From: Rhynchopus sp. YZ270_cl-10 | Lineage: Eukaryota; Euglenozoa; Diplonemea; Diplonemida; Diplonemidae | Direction of reading: 5' to 3' | DNA: 64,000 bases | Assembly: GCA_964035575.1 (NCBI GenBank) | Contig: OZ037905.1 | Span: 211,001-275,000, forward strand | Shown here: positions 9,712 through 20,395 of the stretch, piece after piece | Layout: every line of letters starts with the position of its first letter | Position numbering within the stretch: the first letter of the stretch is position 1 | Made by a program: the position numbers and the translations under genes | The notes under the pieces: generated by a model | The model's input: only the letters and a program-made list of their open reading frames with translations | The model's database searches: none | What the model was told of the DNA's origin: nothing

Positions 9712-10982
9712 TCAAGCCCCTTTGGGTTCTGGCTCCGATGCCCTCCTTTGTTTTTGCTTTTCAAGGTCTGGGTTGAAAACAACTTTTTTGAGGTCGGAGG
9801 ACTTGGCATCTTCTACGACTCCTGGCGCTGCCGTGACGGTGAAGGAGTAGATTTCGTGGTTGTCGCTGTAGGTACCGGTCTTGGCCCCCAAAGAGAAGAA
9901 GTACTTCGGGGGGAGCTGCAGCTGCGCGACCATGCCACAGAAGACCTCCCTCTGCCCGGGGCCAAGCTGGATGAAGACTTCCAGCTTCTTGTAGCGGTAC
10001 AACACCCGCAGCGTGGCGGGCTGGTTGTCAGGAGTATTGCGATACTCGCTTGCGCACTGAAACGACGCCTCCCCCTTGTAGTCGGAACGTTCACTCCATG
10101 TCGTCTTCCCACGGTTGCCTTCGAGGTTCTGAATCTGCAAATGAAGACAAAAAAAAAGTTAAATTTTCACAATAAATTATTGGTGGTGGCTGAAGGGGGC
10201 TGGATTCACACTGTTCCGCACTTTTTTCGCACTGGGGGAAAAAAATTCGAGGGCTGATTCGCACTTTTTCCGCCCCTTTTCCGCACTTTTTCCGCCCACC
10301 CCCCATTCAGCCACACCAATAAAGTAGTCATTATTTTTCGAGTATGGAATTCTCTTTTTGCACTCCATCGCAGAAGGTGACCAAATGGCTGCATGCAATT
10401 CGTGATTCTATCAAAACCTCCTATTATTACCCACAATTTGCGTTGCGTTTGAGTTGTATTGTAAAGGGCCAAGTGAAACAAAAAAACACATAGAGATAAG
10501 AAAAGGGTGGGGTATACCATTGAAATCCCCGGTTGCTCGCGGTCGTTGTTGTTGTCGAAGCTGTCGAGAATGATGCCAAACCCTTTGAAGGATGGGTACT
10601 GGCCGTAGATCGGACCGAGGGTAGCTGGGCGTTCTGTGTACCAGAGCGCCATGCCGTCAGCGCCTGGGTTCTGCTTGCCGTGGATGCGGAAGTTGATCTT
10701 GAGCTCCCAGTGGTCCATTACCATGGGAACGCTGTTGATGATCGTCCCCGACTGATTCGGCCTGTCTTGCGTCAAGAGAACAGCCTCGTCCGTCACGACC
10801 GCACCCCCAATAGTCTTAAAGTTCGGCACACCCCCTTGCCACCAATCCTGAAAAAACGGTGCACTAAAACTGTGCTCGCGGATCACAGACTGTGACATAT
10901 CCTCCTTCTTGTTTACATACAAAGTACGTCCCTCACCAACAAAATGCACACAAAGCAGTGCTGCTACTAAGATGCGTGTCAT
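9712..10982 (-). CDS. L-type lectin of the ERGIC-53/VIP36 kind, two exons
   Basis: Exons 10982-10518 and 10134-9712, phase 0, with intron 10135-10517 (383 nt, donor GTATAC, acceptor TTTGCAG); 295 residues. The start at 10982 begins a hydrophobic signal peptide (TRILVAALLCVHFVGEG); the frame is open upstream but an acceptor CTTTTCAG ends 22 nt before this ATG. Lectin hallmarks in order: HSFSAPFF, TIGGAVVTDEAVLLTQDRPN, W-x-L-K-I-N-F-R-I, GADGMALWYT (D109), GFGIILDSFDNN (D140, N144, the expected calcium and sugar ligands). These lectins bind high-mannose glycans on cargo in the ER-Golgi. There is no C-terminal membrane segment or coat-sorting tail, so it is probably a soluble lumenal relative. 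The intron holds a small TIR element. Confidence 0.85.
10180..10319. mobile_element. 140-bp TA-flanked MITE inside the lectin intron
   Basis: Imperfect terminal inverted repeats (left TTGGTGGTGGCTGAAGGGGG, right end complementary to TTGGTGTGGCTGAATGGGG) lie directly inside TA dinucleotides at 10178-10179 and 10320-10321. The interior is a run of CCGCACTTTT-like units. A related inverted pair sits at about 42225-42295. A TA target suggests a Tc1/mariner-type (Stowaway-like) non-autonomous element. Confidence 0.6.
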
Positions 10983-11004
10983 ATTAGAGTTTCTTCTTTT
11001 CTCC
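10983..11004 (-). promoter_or_regulatory. 22-nt leader after a polypyrimidine-AG acceptor, lectin gene
   Basis: Upstream of the lectin ATG the minus strand reads CTTCACTCTTTTCAG and then 22 nt to the ATG. This looks like a 3' splice site for a spliced leader or for a 5'UTR intron. It also decides the start, because it would remove the 41-codon in-frame extension upstream. Confidence 0.5.
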
Positions 11005-11180
11005 CTGAAAAGAGTGAAGGGTTTGGGGAGGAATTTAAAAAGTTGCCTTGAAATACAAAAGCCCTCTCGTGAACAGTGTACCTTTGGTACAATGACCGCA
11101 TCCATTTCGTGGTTTACATCTTAATATTTTGGGGGCCTTTTTTAATTTTTGTTCTAGTTGAAAATACAAAAAAGAAATAT

Positions 11181-11999
11181 CTAAGAAATGCGGCTCGAGA
11201 AGCTGACCGTAACCCACTCCTGCGGGACACCTAGCGAATGAGATATGTCCCGCACCGCCGCTTCACGAAGGTTCTGCACCATTGCGGCCGAGGCCACCTG
11301 CAGTGTTCCGTGCGATGTGTTCGAGAGTGTGATCTTCCCACCGAGACACACCATCTCGGTGCCTGGAGACACTGCACCACCTCCACCACCCCCACCCCCC
11401 ACCGACACCTGACGCACCGGCGACACCCCACTCCCTGGCGTTCCTACTGACGGTAACACCTTTGGGCTATCCTCCTCACGCCTTGCCGCTGGAACAGAGC
11501 TTGTGATAGGGTGGCTGGGGTGGAAGGGGCACCATGTGTACTGTGCGTCGAGGCTGGTTGGTGGCGGACGTTGCAGCCGTTTCGGGACGAGATGCACGCC
11601 GGAGGAGAGGGAGGAGGCAGGGGAGGAGGGGTCGGGGGCAGTGCCGAGGCGGACGTCCTCTGTACTGAGCTCGCCTTCTGAGAGGTGGAAGTACTTCTTC
11701 AGGCGGGGAATTGTCTTGGCAAGGCGTTCTGCCTGCGCCTCTGTGTCCACTTGTAGAAGAACATCGTGCGTCGAAGACGGAGCGAGGAACAGCGCAATCT
11801 GTGTCCCCGCAACCCCCACAGCACGCACAGAATCCACCGCCAGGTCCGTCCCCTGCACCCGCAAGCTTCCTGTACCCACAGAGAGCCACGTCTCAACACT
11901 CCCATCACCGCAGTGCTGCGTCACGCGACATTGCCCCTCTCGTTCTGCGACCCTCCGAGCAATACGTTGTGCCAAATCATCTCTAGCGCTAGACGGCAT
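11181..11999 (-). CDS. Unknown protein, possible PH-like domain
   Basis: A 272-residue protein from the ATG at 11999 (MPSSARDDLAQRIARRV). An acceptor-like CTTTTTTTTCAG lies about 60 nt upstream, so I do not use the longer open frame. Residues 25-105 run as about six beta strands followed by an amphipathic helix (SVETWLSVGTGSLRVQGTDL, then LLQVDTEAQAERLAKTIPRL), the order of a PH or PH-like fold. This is a fold guess from pattern, not a motif match. The middle is Pro/Ser rich with a Gly run, and the C-terminal 60 residues form a second compact block (TEMVCLGGKITLSNTSHG to the end). Function is unknown. Confidence 0.6.
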   Translation of the reverse strand: MPSSARDDLAQRIARRVAEREGQCRVTQHCGDGSVETWLSVGTGSLRVQGTDLAVDSVRAVGVAGTQIALFLAPSSTHDVLLQVDTEAQAERLAKTIPRLKKYFHLSEGELSTEDVRLGTAPDPSSPASSLSSGVHLVPKRLQRPPPTSLDAQYTWCPFHPSHPITSSVPAARREEDSPKVLPSVGTPGSGVSPVRQVSVGGGGGGGGAVSPGTEMVCLGGKITLSNTSHGTLQVASAAMVQNLREAAVRDISHSLGVPQEWVTVSFSSRIS

Positions 12000-12246
12000 A
12001 TTGAAATTGGCAATGTACCAAAGGGTCACCCAAAAAAGGCCCTGAAAAAAAAGGTGGTTGAGTGGGCATGAGAGGGGGAGAATAAGGGGGAAAAAAATAG
12101 CTGGTATTTTTAATGTTGTGTAAGTGTTGCCGATGTGGGTGTAACGGAAATAAATGATAAAAGTGCAGCATAGTCCCCTCTCTCTGGGAGAAAACTCTGC
12201 ACTATTTTTGGTTATCAATTTTTAAAAACATCCCCCCGGAAATATG

Positions 12247-15200
12247 TCATTTCTTTGATGTGGTTTCCCAGCGGTGGAGGTTGTGGATGTAGGTGTGGTA
12301 GGTACGGAGGAGGGTTGCTACACGGCGGCGGGCAAGCCAGGTGCGGCACATGCACTGCATGCGGACAACACGCGCCGTGAAGAGCGTGTCGTGGGTGAGA
12401 AGTGACACAGTGGCACCGGGCTTGCCGTACAGCACTGCACAAGCACGGAATGCACCCTTGATCGCACCAATGCCACTCCCGCGCAGCTCCAGGTTGCTCT
12501 GTGCCCAGCACTGCCGACCGTTCACGCTAATCGTCGCCCCCTTCTCCCGATCCAAAGCAAACGCAACCACATCACCCTCCCTGCTCGCAGCAGTCGACCC
12601 CACAGTACGCAGCGTTTTATGGCTCTTGAGACACCCATCGCCCCGATACAACAGGCCAAAGCTGTTGCTGTCCTCAGGCACCATCCCCACCAATGTCTCC
12701 GTGTTGCTGGATATGGTGAAGCGTGCCGCAACCAGCGGCGTCCTGCTGACGGCGACAGTGTCGCAGAAGGTAGTCTTCTGCACAGTGGCGGCCACCTCGG
12801 ATGTGGTCTGTGTGCCACGCCCCTTGGTGATGTCCCAGTACGACGCGGAGAACGTGGTGCTGACTGGTGCGCCCGACGCAACGACCCACGATGGCGGCAC
12901 ACCACCACCTTCGCTGTGCTCGGAAGAGAGCTGCTTGGGCTTGGCCCTCGTCTTTGGTGGTTGTGATGGCTGTGGTGGTTGCGATGGTTGTGGTGGTTGT
13001 GGGCGTGACGCAGGTGGTGGCCGTTGTGTCCTGCCTTCGGGTGGGTGTGGCGTCTGTGGCTGTGTCTGCGTCTGTACATTGCGTGCTGCTGGCAGTGCGA
13101 CGACATCTGGCTCACTGAGGGAGCGCCCCACAACAAGGCGGGTCTCGAGGAGATAGCTCTTGAGGGTGATCTTGCCTGCCTGCATGTCACGCCAAAGTGC
13201 ATCTGCCCAGCGGTCGGTGTACTCGTTCGTGAGGGGGTGGTGCTTTGCCTCCCATTTGTGCTGCTTCGACAGCGCCTTCGTGTACGTGGTCTGTGCGCTG
13301 TGCAGGCGCCGCCGTGCACGCACCCCACGCCACGCACACTGCAGCACCACAGCCGCCTTCACCTTCACCGACTCCCGCCGCCGCACCGCAGTCTCATGTG
13401 TCTGCACAAAGTTTGTTCGCAGGCTCGAGACGGAAGCTTCGTTTCGCATCCGCACCTTCGTGTACACCTCGTAGTTGGCATGTCGCCTTCGGTGGCAGGC
13501 CCTCGCACGGTGGCATCGGAAGGCACGTTGGAGGACCGTGGCAGGGTGGCTGTACCGTGCTGTGTGCAGCTCGAGTGCATGCGCGACACGCAGACAGTCG
13601 CGCAGCTGCTCCCGTCGCGTGTAACGTATCCTCCTGCTGATGTAACTGCGGAAGGCACGCCCCACGACCAGCGCACTGCGGTCTGCCGTGCAGAGGTAGC
13701 TAATGTGCGCTGTGTACTGCGCCTGGCGTGCACGTCGTGTTGCCACTGCTGCACACTTGCGCGACAAACACTGCAACGTCAGCACCGCCTCTACTGCGCG
13801 TGGGCAGTTGCCATAGTCGTTCAGCCGCTTCGTCTGAGCAAGCGCAACACGTGCGGTGTGCCCGCGGAAGGCAGCCTGCACGATGCACGCTGCCTCGGCC
13901 TCGATCTCCACAACCTCGTCGTGGATCACAATCAACATTGCCTCATGAAGGCGCTGTCGCTCCTCTGCCACCGTTGTGCGTGCGATGTAGACACGTGCCG
14001 CACGCTGCATCATGCACACGGCACGCGCCTCCCTGGAAACCTGTGCAGCGATGCTGGCGTTGATAATGTCCACGACCTGCCCCTCACGCAGGCAACGTTC
14101 CTGTGTGTGTGCATCGTGCGCATGCCTGCGTGCCTTCGCCGTGCGGCGTGCGGAAGCACGTCGCACACAGCATTGTATGGTACGTGCACAGCGGGTGTGC
14201 AGGTCAGCTAAGTGCAGCAGGCGGGCCTCCCGTGTGTGCTGCAGGGAGATGCTGTGGTAGTATTGTTCCTTGCGGTACTCCAGGTGGCAGTGCGACACAT
14301 GCACGAGCCAGGCACGCTGGATGCAGCGTGCCGCCTCCTGCAGCGTCAGCACTGCTGCCCCTGACCTGCCGCCCCCTTCACTCATGCGACCCTTCGCAAG
14401 GCAGAGCAGGTGCTCACGTAGCTGGCGCTCCTCCCACCGCAGACGCGACGCACGGTAGCGCAAGTAGCGCCGCCGCCGCCCCCTCACGACAAGCGTAGCG
14501 TAGTAAGCACGCCACATGCACTGGAGCACGACTGCAGCAGCACGCACATCGACCACCACTTCCGACCCACACGACGGCGTGATGCCACCCTCACTTTCCT
14601 CTGCTGTCCTGCGCATCCATTTGCAGCTGCGCTGTCCAAGCTGCCGCACCACTGGCGGTGTAGGCGCGTAGACTGCCCCGAGCGTGCGGGATGCTGACTG
14701 GGGTGGGGTTGCGAGGGGCGGCCGCGGCACGTTCTGTGCTGTCTGGGGACGTGGCCGTGCGACATAGCGTGCTGCGGAGAGGACTCGTTGGCGGTCACGT
14801 CCTGCGCTCATGGGGCGCCCACCCGGCACGCAGGCCTTGCGTGTGAGGAGGCCTAGGGCCTTGGTGGCAGGTGCTTGGCAGCTACTGCCGTCCTCGTAGA
14901 GCAGAGCGGAGCGTGCGAGGCAGCCCTCTGCAGCGGAGGTAAGCGACTCACGTGCCGCACCCGGCGCGCCTTGCTTGACGTGTAGGTCAGCCATAGCCTC
15001 CTCGATGTCGGCACGCCACTGCCACAGTTTTGAGTCCGGCAACGCAAACCACACGGGCCCCTCGTCCACAAGATGCAGTGCACGCCCCAAGGCCGACAGT
15101 GCCTCTCCGTACAACCCACCCGCACCCAGCTCCCTGGCCACACCCATCAGCACCTCTAGCAGACGACGCGATGTCTCGTGCACCACAAACGGCACAGCCA

Positions 15201-15300
15201 CCGTCCCCGCCAGACGCCGCTCAAGCACCGTCACCTCAAATCGCAACGACTCCAGCCGTGTCGTGCTCTCCACACCATCTGGTCGTTCGCCATCCTGCAT
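12247..15300 (-). CDS. IQ-repeat and SPRY-domain protein
   Basis: A 1017-residue, single-exon protein from the ATG at 15300. Residues 15-130 are helical and TPR-like (LLEVLMGVARELGAGGLYGE). After a Pro/Arg linker, nine or so IQ motifs (calmodulin-binding IQxxxR-type helices) run from about 255 to 690, for example VVLQCMWRAYY, RTIQCCVRRASARR, CIVQAAFRGHTARV, TVLQRAFRCHRARA and VVLQCAWRGVRARR. A Pro/Gln/Ser linker leads to a SPRY/B30.2-like domain (about 845-985; SASYWDITKGRG, FGLLYRGDG, DVVAFALDREKGATISVNG), and one more IQ-like helix ends the protein (RMQCMCRTWLARRR). IQ arrays occur in axonemal and cytoskeletal proteins, so a calmodulin-binding scaffold role is likely. The coding sequence is GC-rich, unlike its flanks. 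Confidence 0.85.
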   Translation of the reverse strand: MQDGERPDGVESTTRLESLRFEVTVLERRLAGTVAVPFVVHETSRRLLEVLMGVARELGAGGLYGEALSALGRALHLVDEGPVWFALPDSKLWQWRADIEEAMADLHVKQGAPGAARESLTSAAEGCLARSALLYEDGSSCQAPATKALGLLTRKACVPGGRPMSAGRDRQRVLSAARYVARPRPQTAQNVPRPPLATPPQSASRTLGAVYAPTPPVVRQLGQRSCKWMRRTAEESEGGITPSCGSEVVVDVRAAAVVLQCMWRAYYATLVVRGRRRRYLRYRASRLRWEERQLREHLLCLAKGRMSEGGGRSGAAVLTLQEAARCIQRAWLVHVSHCHLEYRKEQYYHSISLQHTREARLLHLADLHTRCARTIQCCVRRASARRTAKARRHAHDAHTQERCLREGQVVDIINASIAAQVSREARAVCMMQRAARVYIARTTVAEERQRLHEAMLIVIHDEVVEIEAEAACIVQAAFRGHTARVALAQTKRLNDYGNCPRAVEAVLTLQCLSRKCAAVATRRARQAQYTAHISYLCTADRSALVVGRAFRSYISRRIRYTRREQLRDCLRVAHALELHTARYSHPATVLQRAFRCHRARACHRRRHANYEVYTKVRMRNEASVSSLRTNFVQTHETAVRRRESVKVKAAVVLQCAWRGVRARRRLHSAQTTYTKALSKQHKWEAKHHPLTNEYTDRWADALWRDMQAGKITLKSYLLETRLVVGRSLSEPDVVALPAARNVQTQTQPQTPHPPEGRTQRPPPASRPQPPQPSQPPQPSQPPKTRAKPKQLSSEHSEGGGVPPSWVVASGAPVSTTFSASYWDITKGRGTQTTSEVAATVQKTTFCDTVAVSRTPLVAARFTISSNTETLVGMVPEDSNSFGLLYRGDGCLKSHKTLRTVGSTAASREGDVVAFALDREKGATISVNGRQCWAQSNLELRGSGIGAIKGAFRACAVLYGKPGATVSLLTHDTLFTARVVRMQCMCRTWLARRRVATLLRTYHTYIHNLHRWETTSKK

Positions 15301-15788
15301 CTCTTCTCTTCACACCATTTTAAAGGGCGAGGAAAGGGGGAGGGGAAGCGTCTGTTTGCTGTCGTTGGGTGCGGGGCGTGGGGGTGGGGTGATTCGTGGT
15401 GAAAAAAGGCATGCGTGATGCGGGGAAAATGGGCAACTCTTTCTTTTATCTTTGCCTTCCAACTGTATTGTAGCTTTTAGATTGTGTTGTGATCGCCACG
15501 TTATTAGGCTTTGTACTGAAATCGTAGACACAGTCATTCGCAACTCAAGAATGTGCCCCACATCCGTTGCACAAAATCTTAATGTACCCTCTACGTGGAC
15601 GGTGAAACATCGCGAATAGAAAATTGGGGAAAAAGGTTGAAAAGTTGGGCGGTCTCCATTGCCAACCCACTCCCACAACGAGAGACGTGTGCATATATGT
15701 TGACGTATCTTCCTGCGTGGAGTTACCCAGGCAAGGTGCAGGAAAGGGAAGCAAAGTTAGATGGCACCTTTACGTTGTGGAAATGGGT
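15301..15788. other. Spacer, with family 3' flank from about 15645
   Basis: No gene seen. From about 15645 (GCGGTCTCCATTGCCAACCC) the sequence becomes the standard 3' flank of a UBL-WD40 unit, marking the edge of cluster 2. The first 340 bp show nothing I recognise. Confidence 0.6.
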
Positions 15789-16880
15789 TCAAGACAGGTG
15801 TGAGATGTCAACAATCTCAACACCTTTATCCCTGCCGTACATCATCATACCACCACAGCTGCTCATTGCAAGACCGCGAGAATTGTCCGTCCATTCAAGT
15901 TCATGGTGCAAGAGTTGCTTCCCTGTTGAGATGGACCACACACACAAGGTCTCGTAATAGTAGGCAGCAACAACGTCGTTCGACACAGCAACATCAGTCC
16001 AGTCCTTTTATGAGTCGTCTTCAAATACACATTCACCTGTTTTGATGTGCCAGACACGCACACAATTGCTGCAACACGCTGTAATGAAACGTTGGTTTGG
16101 TGTCAGTGCCACAAAATCAACATTCGCAGGGCATGTCAGAACAAGCACCTCCACCTCTGTCGTGTAGTCCCAGATGGTGACATCCTTGCTGTTGTCGCCA
16201 TACATCGCCACCCTGTCGCCTGTCACAACCATCACGGCCACGCAAGACACAATGTGGCTCCATTCATGCACAACAACGCCTGTTGCAATGTCCCACACCT
16301 GCAAACCTTTGTTCTTGCAGCACGACAACAGCTTTGTTCCACAGGGTGACCATGCCGTGGCCCACCTCTCATCACCTTCATCTCCAAAGGAGTGCTTCAA
16401 TGCACCTGTCTTCACGTCGTGAACTTCAGCACAGGCCTCGTTCTCGTCTATGAATGAGACCCACTCACTGCAAGGTGAGAATGTGGGTTTCACAGAAAAG
16501 TCGCAAGGGAAGCGGCACAGAAGCTCGTGTGTTTCCGTGTCGAAGATGGACATATCATCCTCGTAATACATCACTGCAAGGTACCTGTCACACGGGGAGA
16601 GTGTGAGCGAGTACGTCTCTTCCGCATTTTGTATCACCCCAGTATTGATGTTGGCACCAGTGCAGAACAGCTCAACGGCACATCCCTCATCCATCTCCGT
16701 GTCGCAGATGCGCAAGTCGTCGTTGCCGATGTCGCCACCGCCTTTCATCCGCACACCAACATGCCGAGCACGTGGCACGCCAAGCTCCGCAACAAGCTTC
16801 CCCTTCACCTGTGCAAGGGTGGCGTTCCCGTCCACTTCTATCACACAGCTTGCAGACTCGAAGTGTCCTGTGATGTCCAT
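15789..16880 (-). pseudogene. UBL-WD40 family, copy 5, one premature stop
   Basis: Full length from the ATG at 16880. At 16008-16010 a TAA replaces the GAA (Glu) that follows EDDS in blade 5-6 of the other copies. The same frame then continues undamaged to the normal end DISHLS at 15789. So the protein would stop after 290 residues, losing blades 6 and 7, unless the stop is read through or corrected. It belongs to the group with ANINTGVI at the end of the UBL domain (with copies 13 and 14). Blade 2 loop IDENEA is unique. Confidence 0.8.
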
Positions 16881-17770
16881 GTTCAGGGGGTGTGACTCTG
16901 TTCTGTTGGTTGTGGGAAGGGGTTAGTGAACTGCTGTTCGCGAGGTTTTGCAAGGTGTGAGGGGATATTATGTGAAGTCCTTTTGTTTCATTTTTTATAT
17001 TTTTCCTTCCTTCAAAACTTCACACACAACGCTTTTGGTTTTTGGGAGACACACAATGTGCCAGGTTCTATGATATGCACGGAAGCGCCCGGCACCTGTT
17101 TGTCATATTGTTTTCCGCGCAATACATGGAGAAACGTTTCGCACTCGAAACTAGGGAAATAATGACAACACAGGTGCGGGGGTTTTTTGAATTTGCTGCA
17201 TTTGCATATTTTTCTGATTTATGACGAACAAGAGATACGTAAGAAGAGCAGCACTGGAGCCAGGGGAGCGAAGGGTGCACACGGCACCGAGAAAGAAACA
17301 CGAAAGACACCCGAGCATCCCGCACTCTGTCCTACGAGAGACCACCAGCGCTCTTCCCAGGACAGGCGAGCCCACAAGTGCTCTGTCCAATCCATGAGAT
17401 CTACCAGGATCTTAACATAAGTACAGGTACAGACTCATTTTACTTTCATGCAGCGAAAAAGATGGCAAAGCAGAGTGCAAACAGCACAGGGAGAGAGCAT
17501 CAAAAAACATCCGAGCATCAAATACTAAAGTCAAGCAAGAGACCAGTGCTCTTCTTTTTTCCATGTCGGTGCATGCATGTCGAGACATGTGTATCCGTAT
17601 TTACGTATCTTCCTGCGTGGAGTTACCCAGGCAAGGTGCAGGAAAGGGAAGCAAATAAAGACTGTTATCTGAGTTTAAGCTAGTCTGATAAAGAAAGAAA
17701 TGAAATCAGAAAAAGAATTTTTCGTTGATCGCAAAAAAAAAAATGGTATCCTTCATTTGTAGAAATGGGT
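16881..17770. repeat. Long type-B spacer, segmental duplication with 18866-19914
   Basis: About 850 bp, nearly the same as 18866-19914 apart from a 208-bp block (19234-19440) present only in the second copy. It contains the sequence TTCGTTGATCGCAAAA at 17721-17736, which is the uninterrupted version of the site where the 1819-bp element sits at 19915. No gene is supported. Confidence 0.75.
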
Positions 17771-18850
17771 TCAAGACAGGTGTGAGATGTCAACAATCTC
17801 AACACCTTTATCCCTGCCGTACATCACCACACCACCACAGCTGCTGATCGCAGCACCGAAAGTATAGTCGTCCTCAAAATCACGACGCAACAGTTGCTTC
17901 CCTGTTGAGATGGACCACACACAGAATGTAGTGGGGGAGTAGGCAGCAACAACGTCGTTCGACACAGCAACATCAGTCCATCCCTTTTCTGAGTCGTCTT
18001 CAAACACACATTCACCTGTTTCGATGTTCCAGACACGCACACCGTTGGAGCAACACGCTGTAATGAAACGTTGGTTTGGTGACAGTGCGACTTGCTCAAT
18101 ATCAGAAGGGCATGTCAGAGCAAGCACCTCCACCCCTGTCGTGTAGTCCCAGATGGTGACATCTTCGCCGTCAAACATCGCCACCTTGTCGCCTGTCACA
18201 ACCATCATGAACCCGCACTTCACAATGTGGTCCCATTCATGCACAACAACGCCTGTTGAAATGTCCCACACCTGCAAACCCTTCCTGCAGCACGACAACA
18301 GCTTTATTCCACAGGGTGACCATGCTGTGGTCTTCCTCTTGTTACCTTCATCTCCAAAGGAGTGCTTCAATGCACCTGTCTTCACGTCACGAACTTCGGC
18401 GCACCTCTTGTCCCTGTTGACACATGAGATCCACTCACCGCAAGGTGAGAAGGCTGGGTTGGAATTGTAGTCGCAAAGAAAAGTGCACAGATAGTTGTGT
18501 GTTTCTGTGGCGAAGATGGACACACCACTCTCGCGATGCATGACTGCAAGGTACCTGTCACACGGGGAGAGTGTGAGCGAGAACGTCCTCTCCGAACCGT
18601 GTATCACCCCAGGAGTGATGTTGGCACCAGTGCAGTACAGCTCAACGGCACATCCCTCATCCATCTCCGTGTCGCAGATGCGCAAGTCGTCGTTGCCGAT
18701 GTCGCCACCGCCTCTCATCCGCACACCAACATGCCGAGCACGTGGCACGCCAAGCTCCGCAACAAGCTTCCCCTTCACCTGTGCAAGGGTGGCGTTCCTG
18801 TCCACTTCTATCACACAGCTTGCAGACTCGAAGTGTCCTGTGATGTCCAT
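17771..18850 (-). CDS. UBL-WD40 family protein, copy 6
   Basis: An intact 359-residue copy from the ATG at 18850. The b-c loop of blade 4 is shortened (FDGEDVTIWD against FGDNSKDVTIWD). Blade 2 reads GEWISCVNRDKR, and the blade 6-7 loops (RRDFEDDYTFG) match those of copy 12 more than those of its neighbours. It sits between two copies of the long type-B spacer. Confidence 0.85.
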   Translation of the reverse strand: MDITGHFESASCVIEVDRNATLAQVKGKLVAELGVPRARHVGVRMRGGGDIGNDDLRICDTEMDEGCAVELYCTGANITPGVIHGSERTFSLTLSPCDRYLAVMHRESGVSIFATETHNYLCTFLCDYNSNPAFSPCGEWISCVNRDKRCAEVRDVKTGALKHSFGDEGNKRKTTAWSPCGIKLLSCCRKGLQVWDISTGVVVHEWDHIVKCGFMMVVTGDKVAMFDGEDVTIWDYTTGVEVLALTCPSDIEQVALSPNQRFITACCSNGVRVWNIETGECVFEDDSEKGWTDVAVSNDVVAAYSPTTFCVWSISTGKQLLRRDFEDDYTFGAAISSCGGVVMYGRDKGVEIVDISHLS

Positions 18851-19914
18851 GTTCAGGGGGTGTGACTCTGTTCTGTGGGGACAGGTGTGTGGGGAGGGGT
18901 TAGTGAACTTGGAGCATGTTCGCGAGGTTTTGCAAGGTGTGAGGGGATATTATGTGAAGTCCTCTTGTTTCATTTGTTTTTTATATTTTTCCTTCCTTCA
19001 AAACTTCACACGCTTTTGGTTTTTGGGAGACACACAAGGTGCCAGGTTCTATGATATGCACGGAACCGCCCTGCACCTGTTTGTAATATTGTTTTCCGCG
19101 CAATACATGGAGAAACGTTTCGCACTCGAAACTAGGGAAAGAATGACAACATAGGTGCGGGGGGTTTTGAATTTGCTGCATTTGCATATTTTTCTGATTG
19201 ATGACGAACAAGAGATACGTAAGAAGAGCAGCACGCCGCTAGGCTGTGTGCTGACAGAGCAAACAGAACATGTATTCATGTTCCAGAGAGGGAACAGAGA
19301 AGCGTCATAAGAGAGTGCTACGACGAGCGTAACAGAAAAAACGTAAAAAAGTCACAAGAGCTGTTAGCAAGCATCCAGCACTCAATCCACTAAGAGACTA
19401 CAAGAGCACTATGAAAGAGAAAAACACACCAACATTCATGGAGCCAGGGGAGCGAAGGGTGCACACGGCAACGAGAAAGAAACACGAAGGACACCCGAAC
19501 ATCCCGCACTCTGTCCTACGAGAGACCACCAGCTCTCTTCCCAGGACAGACGAGCCCACAAGTGCTCTGTCCAATCCATGAGATCTACCAGGATCTTAGC
19601 ATAAGTACAGGTACAGACTCATTTTGCTTTCATGCAGCGAAAAAGATGGCAAAGCAGAGTGCAAACAGCACAGGGAGAGAGCATCAAAAAACATCCGAGC
19701 ATCAAATACTCAAGTCAAGCAAGAGACCAGTGCTCTTCTTTTTTCCATGTCGGTGCATGCAGGTAGAGACATGTGCATCCGTATTTACGTATCTTCCTGC
19801 GTGGAGTTACCCAGGCAAGGTGCAGGAAAGGGAAGCAAATAAAGACTGTTATCTGAGTTTAAGCTAGTCTGATAAAGAAAGAAACGAAATCAGAAAAATA
19901 ATTTTTCGTTGATC
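18851..19914. repeat. Second copy of the long type-B spacer
   Basis: Paralogue of 16881-17730. It contains the 208-bp extra block at 19234-19440 and ends at TTGATC (19909-19914), the left target duplication of the element that follows. No gene is supported. Confidence 0.7.
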
Positions 19915-20094
19915 CATACAAGTAAAACGGACGTCACGGAAATGAAAAAAAAATGCTCGACCCACTGCCGTCGTTGCCGTGAAAAATAAAAAAAAACGGC
20001 CGTGAAAAAAAAGCGCCTTTCTTATGTACAAAAATTTCACGGCCGTTAAAAAAAAACAACGGCCGTGAAATTTTTGTACAAGTCTTTGAAGGAA

Positions 20095-20395
20095 CACACA
20101 GTACACAGTACACAGTACACAGTACACAGTACACAGTACACAGTACACAGTACACAGTACACAGTACACAGTACACAGTACACAGTACACAGTACACAGT
20201 ACACAGTACACAGTACACAGTACACAGTACACAGTACACAGTACACAGTACACAGTACACAGTACACAGTACACAGTACACAGTACACAGTACACAGTAC
20301 ACAGTACACAGTACACAGTACACAGTACACAGTACACAGTACACAGTACACAGTACACAGTACACAGTACACAGTACACAGTACACAGTACACAG
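20095..20395. repeat. TACACAG heptamer array, 43 units
   Basis: One CACACAG followed by 42 perfect TACACAG units. Because 7 bp is not a multiple of 3, all frames read through as a repeating pattern, giving long but meaningless open frames. The array lies inside the 1819-bp element. Confidence 0.95.

Noticed and set aside
10983-11105. An upstream in-frame extension of the lectin gene
   Set aside because: It would put 41 residues before a good signal peptide, and it crosses a splice-acceptor-like site and a dispersed repeat.
13024-14211. A 395-codon plus-strand open frame
   Set aside because: Antisense of the GC-rich IQ-repeat gene, with no domain.
16881-19914. The two long type-B spacers as LTRs of one element
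   Set aside because: They belong to the family unit and recur, in part, upstream of copies 8 and 11. There is no primer-binding site, no terminal TG...CA and no element genes between them, only a UBL-WD40 copy.
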